Source: Cristatella mucedo
Taxonomy: Eukaryota > Bryozoa > Phylactolaemata > Cristatellidae
Direction: 5' to 3'
DNA length: 64,000 nucleotides
Assembly (NCBI GenBank): GCA_009760855.2
Contig: WPIO01000144.1
Span: forward strand, 783,501 to 847,500
A model generated the notes under the pieces. The model was not told the origin of the DNA and searched no databases. It saw only the letters and a list, made by a program, of their open reading frames with translations. Positions 31,236 to 42,274 of the stretch are shown piece after piece (positions within the stretch are counted from its first letter, which is position 1; the number at the start of each line of letters is the position of its first letter). A program made the position numbers and the translations under genes.

Positions 31236-32502
31236 CCTTTGGTATAGGGTTGGTCCCGGTTCGGTCCTATTTTTGTAGGAAGTTTCTAAGTTCTGCTGCT
31301 TTTCGGTCTAGCTTCCCACTAGCTCAAACCCCAGCGTGGTTAGGGACCATTTCTCTTGCAAGAGAGATGCGATACGACCATCCAGGATGCAACTTCAGAT
31401 GAATGAGATCCTTTTCGATTCCAGCCTCATTCGGCTGCCACCTTATAATCCAATTCCTAAATGGAGAGCTCTTAGTATCCGATAAACAGTTACTCACGAG
31501 GAACGCTTTGGTGATTTTGCCAAACACTACTCATAACTTTCAAAACTAAATTAGTGTAAAAAAGCTTCTATATTTCCACTGAACTGATTCGGCGTCCTCT
31601 TAGTGCTGCAAGTACGGCCTGCACGGCGACCAAGACGGTCAGCGTCCAGTAGGGCAATTGTGCCCAAAAATCTAGCGACTGCAAAAATCGCGTTCGCTGC
31701 GCCAGACGTCAGGATCGCGAATATTAATCGCTGTCGGCTTTTTACGAGGCATGCAAACGCGACTCGGATGCTCGGAGCGGGTGGAACAAACTTTTGGTCA
31801 CAGATCGGTGGCAGCTTAAAATAACCTTTTTACGAGCCGGGCTAGTGTACTCACTTTCTCTGTCTCACTCGGTCGGCTCGAGGGCTACGTTTATAGGATG
31901 CAGCACTACAAGAAAATCGACGAAGCTGCGAGCATTTGGCGAATGCCTTAATTAGTCTCACCTACACTTTTCCAGCGGAAGTTTCGCTCGGTAGGCCGAT
32001 ACCCGAACCACCACCTGCACGACGTCCCGCCGCCGACGAACGAATGCAGCCGAACCCCCAAGGGCAGCCAATCGGAAGTCAATCAAGCCACCCATACCCC
32101 CACCCCCAGTAAGCAGCGTAAGCAAGCAGGTTCCTCTAAGCAGTCTTAGTCATGGAAATATGTCTTGCAAAAGTAGAAGTTAGTCACACAAAAATTTTTA
32201 AGTCACAGTTCGTCAGAACTGTGTCGGAACTACCCAGCTGCAGCTCCAGCTACAAGTGGAACGGCCAATGCCAAGGTCAAAGGCCAAGGCCTCACAGCCT
32301 GAGTTAATATTCCGAGAGAATATCGGAGGAGCCTGCATACAATACATACATACATACGTACATACGAACTACAGGCTCTGATGACGATCGCACCGTGGTT
32401 GTGCAAGCGTGGCCGCCGCCATAGCCCCAGAACAATCCCGGCGAGTGGCAGTCTGAGCAGAGATTCACGCCGCCCATAGTTCAGTGCCTGCTCAGGGAGG
32501 GC
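31236..32502. other. No gene recognised; short (ACAT)n
   Basis: Partly GC-rich unique sequence. A short ACATAC-type tetranucleotide run lies at 32340-32366. No coding feature is supported. Confidence 0.4.
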
Positions 32503-32685
32503 CCGCTGATGGCGACTAGGTAAGGCGGTTGCTTTTCACGACCTCGGTCCCGAGGTCGTGGGTTCTAATCCTGCTGTCGGCGATCCTTTATCGCCACGGC
32601 AAGCGGTGGTGATAGCCTTAAAGGCTCTTCTGTCGCTATACAAAAGAGGCTGTTAAATCAGCTAGGATTTAATTTAATTTTGCAG
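32503..32685 (+). mobile_element. SINE-1, near full length
   Basis: tRNA-like head (GACTAGGTAAGGCGGTTGC; B box GTGGGTTCTAATCC), the internal hairpin CCACGGC-AA-GCGGTGG, AGCCTTAAAGGCT, and the end GCTGTTAAATCAGCTAGG before AT-rich sequence. Confidence 0.9.
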
Positions 32686-33067
32686 GTGTCCATCCCCTAT
32701 CCCAGACAGCCGGCACTTGTTCTCTCCATGCAGATAGGACGATTTCCCTGGCAGTGTGACCAGGATCGTGTCGCAGGTCAGCTCTCCAGGGACCTCCTCA
32801 CTGGATGCTCATACCACAAAGATAACGCCGGGGCCTGACCCAGTATTCACAGCCCGATTGTTATAAATGGGCCAGAACTAAATGGCACCCACACTATTCC
32901 TGTTTTACTGCTGAATTTTTTAAGCAGACTTTGCACCATCAGTTTAACGGATCGGTATTTTGGTGGTGTGATTACATTCAAATTAACACCCATGTGCTTG
33001 AATAGCAAGCATACTTAGACAACTTAAGCAGGGTTCCTACTCCTACTAAGCTGGCTGCCCCTAGTGT
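32686..33067. other. No gene recognised
   Basis: No repeat or gene structure identified. Confidence 0.35.
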
Positions 33068-33225
33068 CAGCTATTCATAACGCTGATTTAACAGTCTTCA
33101 TTTTATATATGGCGGCAGAAGAGCCTTCAGGGCTGTTACCACCATTTGCAGTGGTATGTAATGAATCAACACCTGCAGTACTCCAACCGACAACTTGGGT
33201 CGCGAAGAGCCAGCACCTTAGCAGG
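33068..33225 (-). mobile_element. SINE-1, diverged
   Basis: Reverse complement order of the SINE-1 blocks: ACGCTGATTTAACAGTC, GGCGGCAGAAGAGCCTTCAG, ACCACCATTTGCAGTGG, then a decayed tRNA-like head. Confidence 0.65.
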
Positions 33226-33744
33226 CCGTGAAAGTTGCATACAAATTTAAGCTCTTGTTTTCAACGTATAACCAAGTTTTTGAATTAGAGGAAAGAACCC
33301 GAAACATGTAAGGTTGCATGAGTAAGTGCACTTCCTATTCAGCATATCTGTAGTGCCTTGAAAGAGATTTGGCTAATCATGGTCTGCTAAGTCCGGTGTG
33401 CCAGTTGTTTTATCGTGGCTTTGCGAAAGCATGCGATTAGACGTTTTTTTCATACTAAGCTACCGGTATGTACGTGATTCAAGCTTCTTTCTTTCAATGC
33501 CAATAAGTCTAAATGCTTCACGATGTCACCTCGCGATTCGGATGAATATTGCTGTCGCCTTAAAGGAAGGCAGTTACAAGCACTAAAAGAAAAATAATAA
33601 AAAATAAAGCACAGCTTATTTGAATGTCTAACCTCATAAGCCTACCAGGAAGCAACATACAAATCTGTTGATACTACCCTTGATGAGGTAATGACTGACC
33701 TACTAGGGTGAACACCAGAAAACTGATCACTCATTGCGACACTG
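33226..33744. other. No gene recognised
   Basis: AT-rich unique sequence with no supported feature. Confidence 0.35.
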
Positions 33745-33870
33745 AGGCTCAGTCGAGGGAAACTCAAATTAAATCCCACAGGGCAGAGAAGAATAGCTGT
33801 CACACGACTATTACATAAACTAAGCTGGTCTTTAACAAGACGTTGGATAGACATCAAGGTGGTACTAGAG
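33745..33870. repeat. Unclassified repeat, copy 2
   Basis: Matches 30765-30925 through the blocks CAGTCGAGGGA, AAATCCCACAGGGCAGAGAA and AACTAAGCT, then TTAACAAGACGTTGGATAGAC against TCAACAAGGCATCGGATCG. A 174-codon minus frame crosses it, but its sequence looks like translated repeat. Confidence 0.5.
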
Positions 33871-34184
33871 CACCTAGAACGCAGTGACACGTGATCGAAT
33901 GAGTGAGGGGTAGAATGCATCAGGCAGCCTCTATTTTTCCCCCACCCTATCCACAGCTGCCTCCTAGTCGGCCAGTGTAGTGAACCGGTCTCGCCAGCAC
34001 GGCAGATGAGAGAAACTGCAACGCTGCAACGACAGCACAAATGCAAATAGAGGCAAACAGAACAACAGCAGCTGCTTCTACTCACCAGCAAGCCGACGGC
34101 TGGCAAGGGCGTTATGTACTTCATCTGAATGCCAACCTTCCTTACACAGTAGACTACGTTGACCACAAGATATAAACTTACGTT

Positions 34185-34315
34185 AATAACGATAATAAGT
34201 AATAATAATGAGTAAACACGTATATATTGCTCTCAGAGAAATTAGTCTCTTTCTAGGCACTTTACATATACTGTTGATGAAGCATGATCAAATTGTTGGT
34301 ATTAGCATGCTCAAT
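34185..34315 (-). mobile_element. LINE-A 3' end fragment
   Basis: ATA-rich tail, then GCTCTCAGAGAAATTAGTCTC and TTTCTAGGCACTTTACATAT, the inverse of the terminal hairpin, then AAGCATGATCAAAT. Confidence 0.75.
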
Positions 34316-34500
34316 ACTTTTGGCATACAGCTATTTATGTAGCTAAGTGATACAGCACGACCCTACATCGATGCTATCGATGCTATTACTTGTCTCAGTC
34401 ACAGTGTTATTCTCGATTACTTAAGATGCACCCAAGCATTATAAATTGCTATAAGTCCTATATCTGATCTTGTCATATCGACACCGTTGAACAAGAAAAT
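34316..34500. other. No gene recognised
   Basis: Short unique stretch between two LINE-A fragments. Confidence 0.3.
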
Positions 34501-34504
34501 CACT

Positions 34505-35510
34505 GCAAGCACATGGATGGCAGCAAATTTTCTAGAACTTAATGATAAGAAAACTAACTTACTAGTTATGGGCAAACCCAGTGTGATTCAGAAATTGGAA
34601 AGGCTGACGCTCAAAATTGGCTCTGCCAGCATATCTTCTGTTGAATCTGCTCGAAATCTAGGTGTCATATTCCAAAGTGACCTCTCGTTAGACGACCACA
34701 TCAGCTCCACAATCAAGTCTTCCCACTTCCAGCTACATAACATTACTATAATTCGGGCTTGCTTAGATAAGGATACCACGTCTAACTTGGGCAATGCATT
34801 TGTGACATCCAATCTTGACTTCTATAACTCACTGCTTGCTGGCCTACCGGCATGCGCAATCAGGCGATTACAGCTGGTGCAAAACTCCGCAGCTAGGCTG
34901 GCCTGTTGTGAGCTTCGCAGTTGCCACATCACACCACTTCTCGCCGACCTGCACTGGCTACCAGTCAAGCAACGGATCGACGTCAAGGCTTTGTCACTCC
35001 CTTTAGGTCACTTCATTCTTTGGCTCCAGCCTATCTCTCAGATATACTACCCCATCAGGCTAAGCATCGTACCATCTGCTTTTCGGAATCCAACAGTTTG
35101 CCAATACCTCTTACAAACCTCAAGTCCTGTGGAGACCGTGCATTTAGTTTGTAAGCTCCCAGAGCCTGGAACTCCCAACCAACTTTCGTCAGAGCACCCC
35201 TGATTTGACCACATTTAAAAAGAGCTTAAAAACACACCTATTTAGGACAGCATTTAGTGGGTTGCTGTGATTCGTCCTTCGTGTGCTTATGTGTGCTGAC
35301 AGTGTGCATGCTGCCACTAACCACACTTGCATACTGACCCTGTGCATGTCACCCCTAACCATGTTATTCATGTTGTTTATCGAGCATGATATTACTCACC
35401 ATTCAAATGCATTTCCCTTTGCAGCAAATGTAAAGCGCCGAGAGAGAGATTGAGTTCTCTGAGGGCACTTTATCAAGGGCATTAATTTTAATAGTTATAT
35501 TGTTATTACT
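34505..35510 (+). mobile_element. LINE-A copy with ORF remnant
   Basis: Starts at the TWMAANFLELNDKKTNLLVMG block and stays open to 35203 except for a frame change near 35000, caused by a one-base deletion (CACTCCCTTTAGGTCAC). The same deletion is present at 39920-39940, so both copies belong to one subfamily. 3' UTR, hairpin (AAAGCGCCGAGAGAGAGATT) and an A/T-rich tail follow. Confidence 0.92.
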
Positions 35511-35944
35511 CCCGGTGACCGATCAAACCGATTAGTTGTTGACCATAGTAACAAAGTGGGACTGGCTCATCTGAGCACGTTATGAGCAGTGAGCACCGAC
35601 CGCAGGCTAGCACTACAAATCTATATTAGACAAGGCATTGATCTGATGCCGTTTTTGACTGGGGTCACGGCCCATTACATCGTCTGTAAGCTGCAAGCAA
35701 ATCGGTTACAGGATAACTAAAAATGGGCTCATGATTGTCTAGAGTGGTTCACAGACGGCACTGGCAACCAGCCAGGTTCTGCCGAGCACTTGCAGCTTTT
35801 TGTTCAATTGTTCAATCGTCAGCAGGTGGCAAGAGAAACAGATACGAAATGAGCACACCAGTCATTAAGCCGTGAGCAGAATGACTGGCATGGCCGGTGG
35901 GTTGATCTTAGGTAAGCCGGGCTTTAGTACCCATGTACTTTCAT
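35511..35944. other. No gene recognised
   Basis: Unique-looking sequence with no supported feature. Confidence 0.35.
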
Positions 35945-36690
35945 CTAGATAACAGTGCTTAAATTTGGGCCTGCTTAGACAGTGACACTACATACAGATT
36001 GGTCCATGCACTTTATGACCTGCCATCTCGATTTTTGTAACTCACTGCTTGCTGGTCTACAGGTCTGTGCAATCGGTAGCTTGCAGTTGGTGCAAAACTC
36101 TACAGCTAGGTTTTTCTGGCATGAACATCGCAGTAGCCACACTATGCTACTTGCCGCTGAACTGCATTATTGAATCTACTACAAGGTTCTGTCACTCCCT
36201 TAAAGTCCTTCTTTCTCAGGTTACAGCCTACCTATAAGAAATTAATCCCTCACCTGGCTAGGAATTGTATTACATGGCTTATGACTCGCATCGTTTAGCT
36301 ATACCTCTTAAGAACTTCAACTCTTTAGGAGGTTCTGCCTGTAGTTGGTATGCTCCCAAAGCCTGGAACTCACTTCCGATTGACATCACGAGATCCCCTG
36401 ACTCTAGTACCTTTAAAATGAAACTAAAAACGCACCTGCTCATCTTAGCATTTAGTGGGTTCTTGGGATTAGTGCTTACTTTGCTACGTTGTGCTGACAA
36501 TATGCTCAGTACCACTAACCACTTTGTATGCACTGACCTGTGCATGTGTCACTTCTAACCTTATCATGCGATTTGACAGTGTGCCTCCTACTACTAGTTA
36601 CTTTATTATGAGTTTTTGACGGCAAACGTAAAATGGCTAAGCAGAGACTATGTTATTTGCCCTGCACTATTCAAATTTATTACCATTACG
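35945..36690 (+). mobile_element. LINE-A copy, old and diverged
   Basis: Blocks recognisable in order: GGGCCTGCTTAGACAGTGAC, CACTGCTTGCTGG, GTGCAAAACTCTACAGCTAGG, TATGCTCCCAAAGCCTGGAA, GCATTTAGTGGGTTC, then a degraded hairpin near 36625-36660. It has many indels. Confidence 0.8.
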
Positions 36691-36949
36691 CATGGGCTTA
36701 GACTCGGAGGGGCCAAATTAAAGAATATATCATATCGCCACAGGAATAGTAATGAAGCCAGAAACTCCAAAAATGAGGGACAGTGCTGCACTTGCTCCTC
36801 ATTTATTTTGGAAGCAGAGGCTCGCTGTTTAATGTCTTGTACGATTCTGCTCCAACCATGCTGCCAGTGTCCTCGTTTTACTGTTCTATCCCTTAGTTCG
36901 GGGAATAAGGTGCGAGCTCTTCAAAACCCTTGTCATGGGTTCAATTGAC

Positions 36950-38335
36950 TAGCTGCATATAGGCAGTGTTGTTCAGTAAGATTGCGATAGAAAATCAGCA
37001 ATGGTTAGCTGCAAGGCTTCTACAGGACAATAACAGAGAGGGAGAGGAAAGTCAGTAACAGCAGCACATAAGCAGGTGGCTGTCCTTAAGTGAGGCAGAG
37101 GAAAGAGTGGGCAGTGTGTGCTCAGACAGGAAGTCAGAAGAAGCTACTAACAAGCTCAGACCAGCTGGATTTCTTCAAATGCAGAATCCTACAACAATCA
37201 TATAGGCAACAGAATAAGCAGATAAGCACTAGCTCCGGGAAGGCAGTCACCAGCATCAGCACATAAGCTTCGAGCTTCAGAGAAGACAGAAGGGATAGAT
37301 GCAGAATGGCCTCCTGCACGAAGCAGCAGTGATATACAAGAGGTGATTGGCAGGAAAATATTCAGCAGCAGCAGGGGCAGCATATATGCAGTTGCCTTTA
37401 TTATGTTATTATATTACATTATATTTATTATGCTGTTCAGAAACAAAATAGAACCGATGGCTGGTAGGCAAGCTGAAGCAGTAGCATACATGCTTGAGCC
37501 ATCAGGCAGCAACCTAAGATTATCAATAATACCCTTCAGGAAGGTAGCAGCAGTACATAAGAAATGGCTCACAGGTGGCCCATTACCCGTTGCTGTATTA
37601 AAGCATATGCCAGAATGTAGCAGCATAAGAAAACGTGCACTGGCCAAAGGGAATTGGTTGGCAGTAGCAGCACTGAACTAATGAACATCATATCGGTAAC
37701 GAAAACGTAGACTTAATTGTTGAGTGGCAGGCACGCAGCTGTAGCACACGAGCTCTAGCTGGTGTGTAAAAAATAAAGAAGTAGCAACATGTACACAGAA
37801 CAGCTGCCAGATAGGTAGAGGCCTCGCATAAGGAATGGACGGCCGCACACGAATGCAAAAACCAAAGCAGTCCACCACATCAGTACATAAACAGTGGCCG
37901 TCAGGAAGCCAGCAACAGCATATAGGGAATCCTATGCGGGAGGCTATAAAAGCAGCATACAAGCATTGGCAGACAAGCTGCAGCGGTGTACTATATAGCA
38001 TGTGCCGCCATGTGAAAATTCATCAGCAGCGTGCAAGCAATGATCGTGATTATGGCTGCAACATCACATAGGGAGAGGCCGATAGTTAGGCACCCCCTGC
38101 ATAAAAGCACAGACTTACGAAGATGGCTTCAACAGTGGCTCACAAGCACTGGCCAGCAGGCACAAGTAGCCGGCAAGCAGTAACTTAGCAAGCAGCTATG
38201 AGTCAGCAGCTACTTCATGTAAGCACCGGCCGGCAGCATGAGTCATTGAGCAAACACCTAGGAAGCAGGCTGGAACACAAGTATACAAGCAGTGGCCAGA
38301 TAGCCTCAGGAGAATCAAGCTTACTGCTTCACAGC
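36950..38335 (+). repeat. Degenerate GCAG-rich tandem tract
   Basis: Long stretch of irregularly repeated words: CAGCAGCACATAAGCAGGTG, AAGCAGTGGCCAG, GGCAGGAAGCCAGCAACAGC, CACATAAGCTTCGAGCTTC. The approximate unit is 35-50 bases. Several open frames of 60-110 codons cross it but have only repeat-derived composition. Confidence 0.55.
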
Positions 38336-38339
38336 ATCC

Positions 38340-38605
38340 ACTAACTTGACCACATGCAAACAGAAATTAAAAACGCACCTATTTAGCACAGCATTTAGTG
38401 GGTCCCTGTGATTCGACCTTCGTGTGCTGACACTATGCATGCTGCCACGAACCACACTTGCATGCTGACCCTGTGCATGTCACCCCTAACCATGTTATTC
38501 TTGTTGTTTATTGAGCATGCTATCACTAACTATTCGATCGTGTTTTCTTTGCAGCAAATGTAAAGTGCCTAGACAGAGGGAGCTTTTTCAAGTGTCTTAG
38601 TGCAA
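38340..38605 (+). mobile_element. LINE-A 3' fragment
   Basis: From CTTGACCACATGCAAACAG (end of coding region) through GCATTTAGTGGGTCCCTGTG and the 3' UTR to a shortened hairpin. It has no ATT tail. It sits inside the GCAG-rich tandem tract. Confidence 0.9.
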
Positions 38606-39110
38606 CAGAATAAGTAGTACACAAGTTGTGGTAGTCACTGTCAAAAGCGCAGAAGTAGTAAATGTCGGGAACACATCTAAATTGCAGACAGAACCGCAGA
38701 CAGACAGTCTGCAGTAAACACCAGCTGTGGCCTTTGGTAGGTTAGTGACAGCATAGAACCTAAGGCAGTGGCAGCATGCAAGCACTAGTTTTTAGGTAGC
38801 CACTCAGCAGCTTAGAAGCCGTGTCTGTCAGACATACTTAATAGTACATACATACTTAATACATTATAGAAATATTTAATACATAATGCTACAGCAATAC
38901 ATAAGAAGCGACCGGCAGGATGGCAGTAGCATCCATATGCACATAACCATGAGGCAGGTGGGAAAAGCTTACTACGAACAGTTGTCAGTCGGCAGGCAGG
39001 CAGTCAGCATCAAAAGCGCATAAGTTGTTGCCTTCAGGAATATATCTGTACCGTAAAAACAACGGCCTGTGCAGCTGCTTTAGCTAGCACAGAAGGAGCG
39101 GCTGGTAAGA
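38606..39110 (+). repeat. Degenerate GCAG-rich tandem tract, continued
   Basis: Same word content as 36950-38335 (GGCAGGCAGGCAGTCAGC, AAAAGCGCATAAGTTG, AAGCGGCTGGTAAGAAG). The LINE-A fragment between them probably inserted into one original tract. Confidence 0.5.
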
Positions 39111-39114
39111 AGTC

Positions 39115-39715
39115 AAAAGCGGCTGGTAAGAAGCCTAAACAGCTTTCAGTGTGAATTCGGTAGCCAACAGATTTTATCTCATGCAACAAAGAAACAGAGA
39201 AAACCATAGCTTAGTTGGTCTAACAGTTAAGGTAGTGAGAGGCATGGAAGTAGCAGCTCAAGAGGGCTGGTAAGGATGTGCCATAGTCGGCAGTAGAGAG
39301 TAGCTTCTGTTTCGAAAGAATGGTGGAAGTGAGTTCCACTGTCTAGGACATGCCGAGCAAATGCTTCTGCCGCTGCTAGTCTTTATGCGGAGGAATGGGA
39401 CAGCTAATTTATTGTCCATACAGGAACTAATAGCACGAGTAGGCTGAAACTGGTGCAGCAGTTCAGCTAGGTAGGAAAGAGCAAAGATGTAGCGGGCCTT
39501 GTGGGTCAGCTGTGAGAGCTTTGCTCAGTGCCTGTTGATCAACAGGTAGCAATCCAAGCTGTTTCAGCAAATGATGGACACGGTCAAACTACGGGATTTG
39601 TAAACTAGCCGTGTAGCCATACTCATCAAGAGCTGCAATGGCCTGGTGAATGTTATCAGTAGCCCAGTCACGATGGAATCACAATAATATAACCTAGACA
39701 GAACTAAGGAGGTAG
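39115..39715 (-). mobile_element. LINE-B fragment, 3' UTR missing
   Basis: Antisense of the LINE-B C-terminal coding region, from AAACAGCTTTCAGTGTGAAT (RMRTESRL region) up to the SSLVLSRLDYCNS block near 39700, with several indels. It abuts a LINE-A fragment of opposite orientation. Confidence 0.88.
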
Positions 39716-39734
39716 TTAAACTTTTTTGCAACCC

Positions 39735-40443
39735 ACCATCTTGACTTCTGTAACTCGCTGTTTGCTGGCCTACCGGCATGCGCAATCAGGCGATTACAGC
39801 TGGTGCAAAACTCCGCAGCTAGGCTGGTCTGTTGTGAGCTTCGCAGTTGCCACATCGCACCACTTCTCGCCGACCTGCACTGGCTACCAGTCAAGCAACG
39901 GATCGACGTCAAGGTTTTGTCACTCCCTTTAGGTCACTTCATTCTTTGGCTCCAGCCTATCTCTCAGATATACTACCCTATCAGGCCAAGCATCGTACCA
40001 TCTGCTTTTCGGAATCCAACAGTTTGCCAATACCTCATACAAACCTCAAGTCCTGTGGAGACCATGCATTTAGTTTGTAAGCTCCCAGAGCCTGGAACTC
40101 TTAACCGACTTTCGTCAGAGCACCCCTGATTTGACCACATTTAAAAAGAGCTTAAAAACACACCTATTTAGGACAGCATTTAGTGGGTTGCTGTGATTCG
40201 TCCTTCGTGTGCTTATGTGTGCTGACAGTGTGCATGCTGCCACTAACCACACTTGCATACTGACCCTGTGCATGTCACCCCTAACCATGCTATTCATGTT
40301 GCTTATCGAGCATGATATTACTCACCATTCAATTGCATTTCCCTTTGCAGCAAATGTAAAGCGCCTTGAGAGAGATTGAGTTCTCTGAGGGCGCTTTATC
40401 AAGTGCATTATTAAAATAATAATTATTACTATTACTATTATTA
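39735..40443 (+). mobile_element. LINE-A copy, same subfamily as 34.5 kb
   Basis: From CTTGACTTCTGTAACTCG to an A/T-rich tail. It is nearly identical to 34815-35510, including the one-base deletion before AGGTCACTTCATTC and the variant GTGGGTTGCTGTGATTC. Confidence 0.93.
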
Positions 40444-40489
40444 ATGCTAAGCGCATGCAGGAAGGCCGGCAAGCAGTCAGTTAAAAAAG

Positions 40490-41470
40490 TCGAGACGGGA
40501 TGTCACAAATGCATGAACAGCTATGGATGTAGTATCCCTGTCTTAGGAATCTCGAATTTAGACAGTGTCTTGTATCAGAAAGTAAGCATACTTGACCGTG
40601 CAGCTTGTGTGGCTGTCTAATGAAAGGTCACTTTGAAACAGGTCACCTAGATCATGTCGATTTCAACAGGAGATATGCTGGCAGAGCCGGTTTTTAGTGG
40701 CAGGCTAACCAATTTCTAAATCACACTTGGTTTTCTCATTACTAGTAAGTTGTTCAGTCGTTATTCAATTTTATAAAGTTTGCTGCCGTCCGTGTTTCAA
40801 AGTGACCTTTCGTTAGACAGCCACACCAGCTGCAAGGTCAAGTATGCTTACTTTCTGATACAAGACATTGTCTAAATTCAGCTTGCTAAGACTAGGGTAC
40901 TACATCCAAAGCTGTTCATGCATTTGTGACATACAGCAAGGGAGTGTACATAATTTGGCAAGCTTGAGGGGTTGGGAGGGATCCAAGCAAAGGTACAACT
41001 GAGTGTCATTTGCATGGAAGTGAATGCTTGGATAGTGCTTCGCGATCACTTTGGCAAGCTAGAGAGTATAAAGTGTGAAAAGAAGCAGACTAAGCACCGA
41101 GCCCTGAGATAACACCCTCCCTACTGAAGTGGTTCCTCGAATGATCTTTGTCTGTCCACATCAATACTCCAGAGTCTCCCACAGAGATGTTACCTTTACT
41201 ATTGCAGCAAAGTGCCAGTGATGCTCATGTGATTTTCGAGATGCTCAAGAAAGACTTTGTGATCAATAGTATCAAGTGCTGCTGAAAGATCAAGCAGAGA
41301 GACTTTAGCCAAGTCTGTTTTCATGAGAAGATCATTTTACACCCCGAGCAATGCTGACTGTGTGGAGTGATTAGCTCTAAGCCCAGATTAGAACTTACTT
41401 GCTAGGTTTGAGGTCTCAATATAAGAGTATAGCTCGTCTGCCACAACTCTTACTAGTGTCTTTGATAGGA
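40490..41470 (-). mobile_element. LINE-A internal fragment with RT domain and inverted duplication
   Basis: Antisense of the reverse transcriptase core: LLDLSAALDTIDHKVFLEHL near 41270-41215, GSVL and FTLYTLQLAKVI near 41100-41030, and FHANDTQLYLCL (catalytic Asp-Asp partly lost) near 41025-40990. The post-RT domain follows. No 3' UTR or tail is present. A 140-base block appears twice in opposite orientations within it. Confidence 0.85.
40497..40940. repeat. Inverted repeat with ~140-base arms
   Basis: The arm 40497-40645 is the near-identical reverse complement of 40797-40940. Both carry the same copy-specific changes (GACAGCCACAC; TACTTTCTGATACAAGACA), so they are copies of one another rather than independent LINE-A insertions. 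The spacer is about 150 bases. Confidence 0.8.
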
Positions 41471-41499
41471 ACAAGACGATGGAAACTGGAAGGAAGCTG

Positions 41500-41580
41500 C
41501 AAAGCTGTAAAGTGCACAGAGAGAGATTCATTTCTCTGAGGGGGCTAAAGAAATGTGTTATCATTGTTGTTATCAGGAAC
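41500..41580 (+). mobile_element. LINE-A terminal hairpin fragment
   Basis: AAGCTGTAAAGTGCACAGAG, then AGAGATTCATTTCTCTGAGG, then a short TTATCATTGTTGTTAT tail. Confidence 0.7.
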
Positions 41581-41799
41581 TCGGTCGTGAAGACCAGTGC
41601 TGTAATGGCCCATGAGGTAATGTTCTCAGCACGAAAGATGTCTTGCCCCAGCAACCAATTACTTTTCGAGAAGCCCCGACGAGCCATACCTTTCTAAGGG
41701 TGGCATGAGTTAGCCTTCGATTATAGAATCTTTAACCTGCCTCCAACATAAATACCCAAGTCTAGGTCACGTCTGCAAAGGTATAGGCTTTTTTCTTAG
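41581..41799. other. No gene recognised
   Basis: Short unique sequence. Confidence 0.3.
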
Positions 41800-41955
41800 G
41801 GGTAAGGTAATCGTTATACAGTACTCAGATCGTAGATGTGGGTTCTTCAGCAGGCAATCTGTCGTATGGCCCACTGCAGGCATGAGGACCTGCCGTAGAG
41901 ACCTTCAGCTGCATTCATCCATGATGCTGCTGAATCAGTTAAAGTTTACTTTTTT
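41800..41955 (+). mobile_element. SINE-1, strongly diverged
   Basis: GGGTAAGGTAATCGTTATAC, GATGTGGGTTCTTCAGCAGG, GCCCACTGCAGGCATG and TGCTGAATCAGTTAAAG follow the SINE-1 order with much decay. Confidence 0.35.
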
Positions 41956-42037
41956 CATTGAATTTGTAGCTATAAAAACTTCTATTGTTTCCTAGCGTGC
42001 CTTAGGAAATCCTACCAGTAGACTGAAGCAGCAAGCT

Positions 42038-42274
42038 TTATTCCAGCTCGCGATCATATGTGTATACAAGCTCTTGTGCAGGAGATTGCAAGTCACTTGT
42101 GAGGAACACTAGCATTGCCTCACCAGGCCGACTACCTGTTGCTACATGGAGTGCACCAAATGGACAGTACATGAGCTTTCCTAGCCAGTACCTGTTACTG
42201 TTTATCAGCGGAAATGAGCTAACCGTCGCTACCATTGTTGGGGCGGTATCCTCCAAATGTATGCTCAAACTCAT
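42038..42274 (-). CDS. Candidate terminal exon, unknown protein
   Basis: An open minus frame ending GGAATAAAGC, where the stop codon TAA lies inside an AATAAA polyadenylation signal. The later part reads as ordinary protein (YWLGKLMYCPFGALHVATG, then PGEAMLVFLTSDLQSPAQEL). Acceptor candidates are GACGGTTAG/CTC near 42225 and AACAG/GT near 42205, neither with a good pyrimidine tract. No upstream exon was found and no family is recognised. Confidence 0.3.
   Translation of the reverse strand: MSLSIHLEDTAPTMVATVSSFPLINSNRYWLGKLMYCPFGALHVATGSRPGEAMLVFLTSDLQSPAQELVYTYDRELE

Noticed and set aside
33642-34166. 174-codon minus frame
   Set aside because: It overlaps an unclassified repeat and has Cys/Ser-rich, composition-driven sequence. 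There is no recognisable domain or splice signal.
36616-36948. 110-codon plus frame after a LINE-A fragment
   Set aside because: Its first third is translated LINE-A tail and the rest is unrecognisable.
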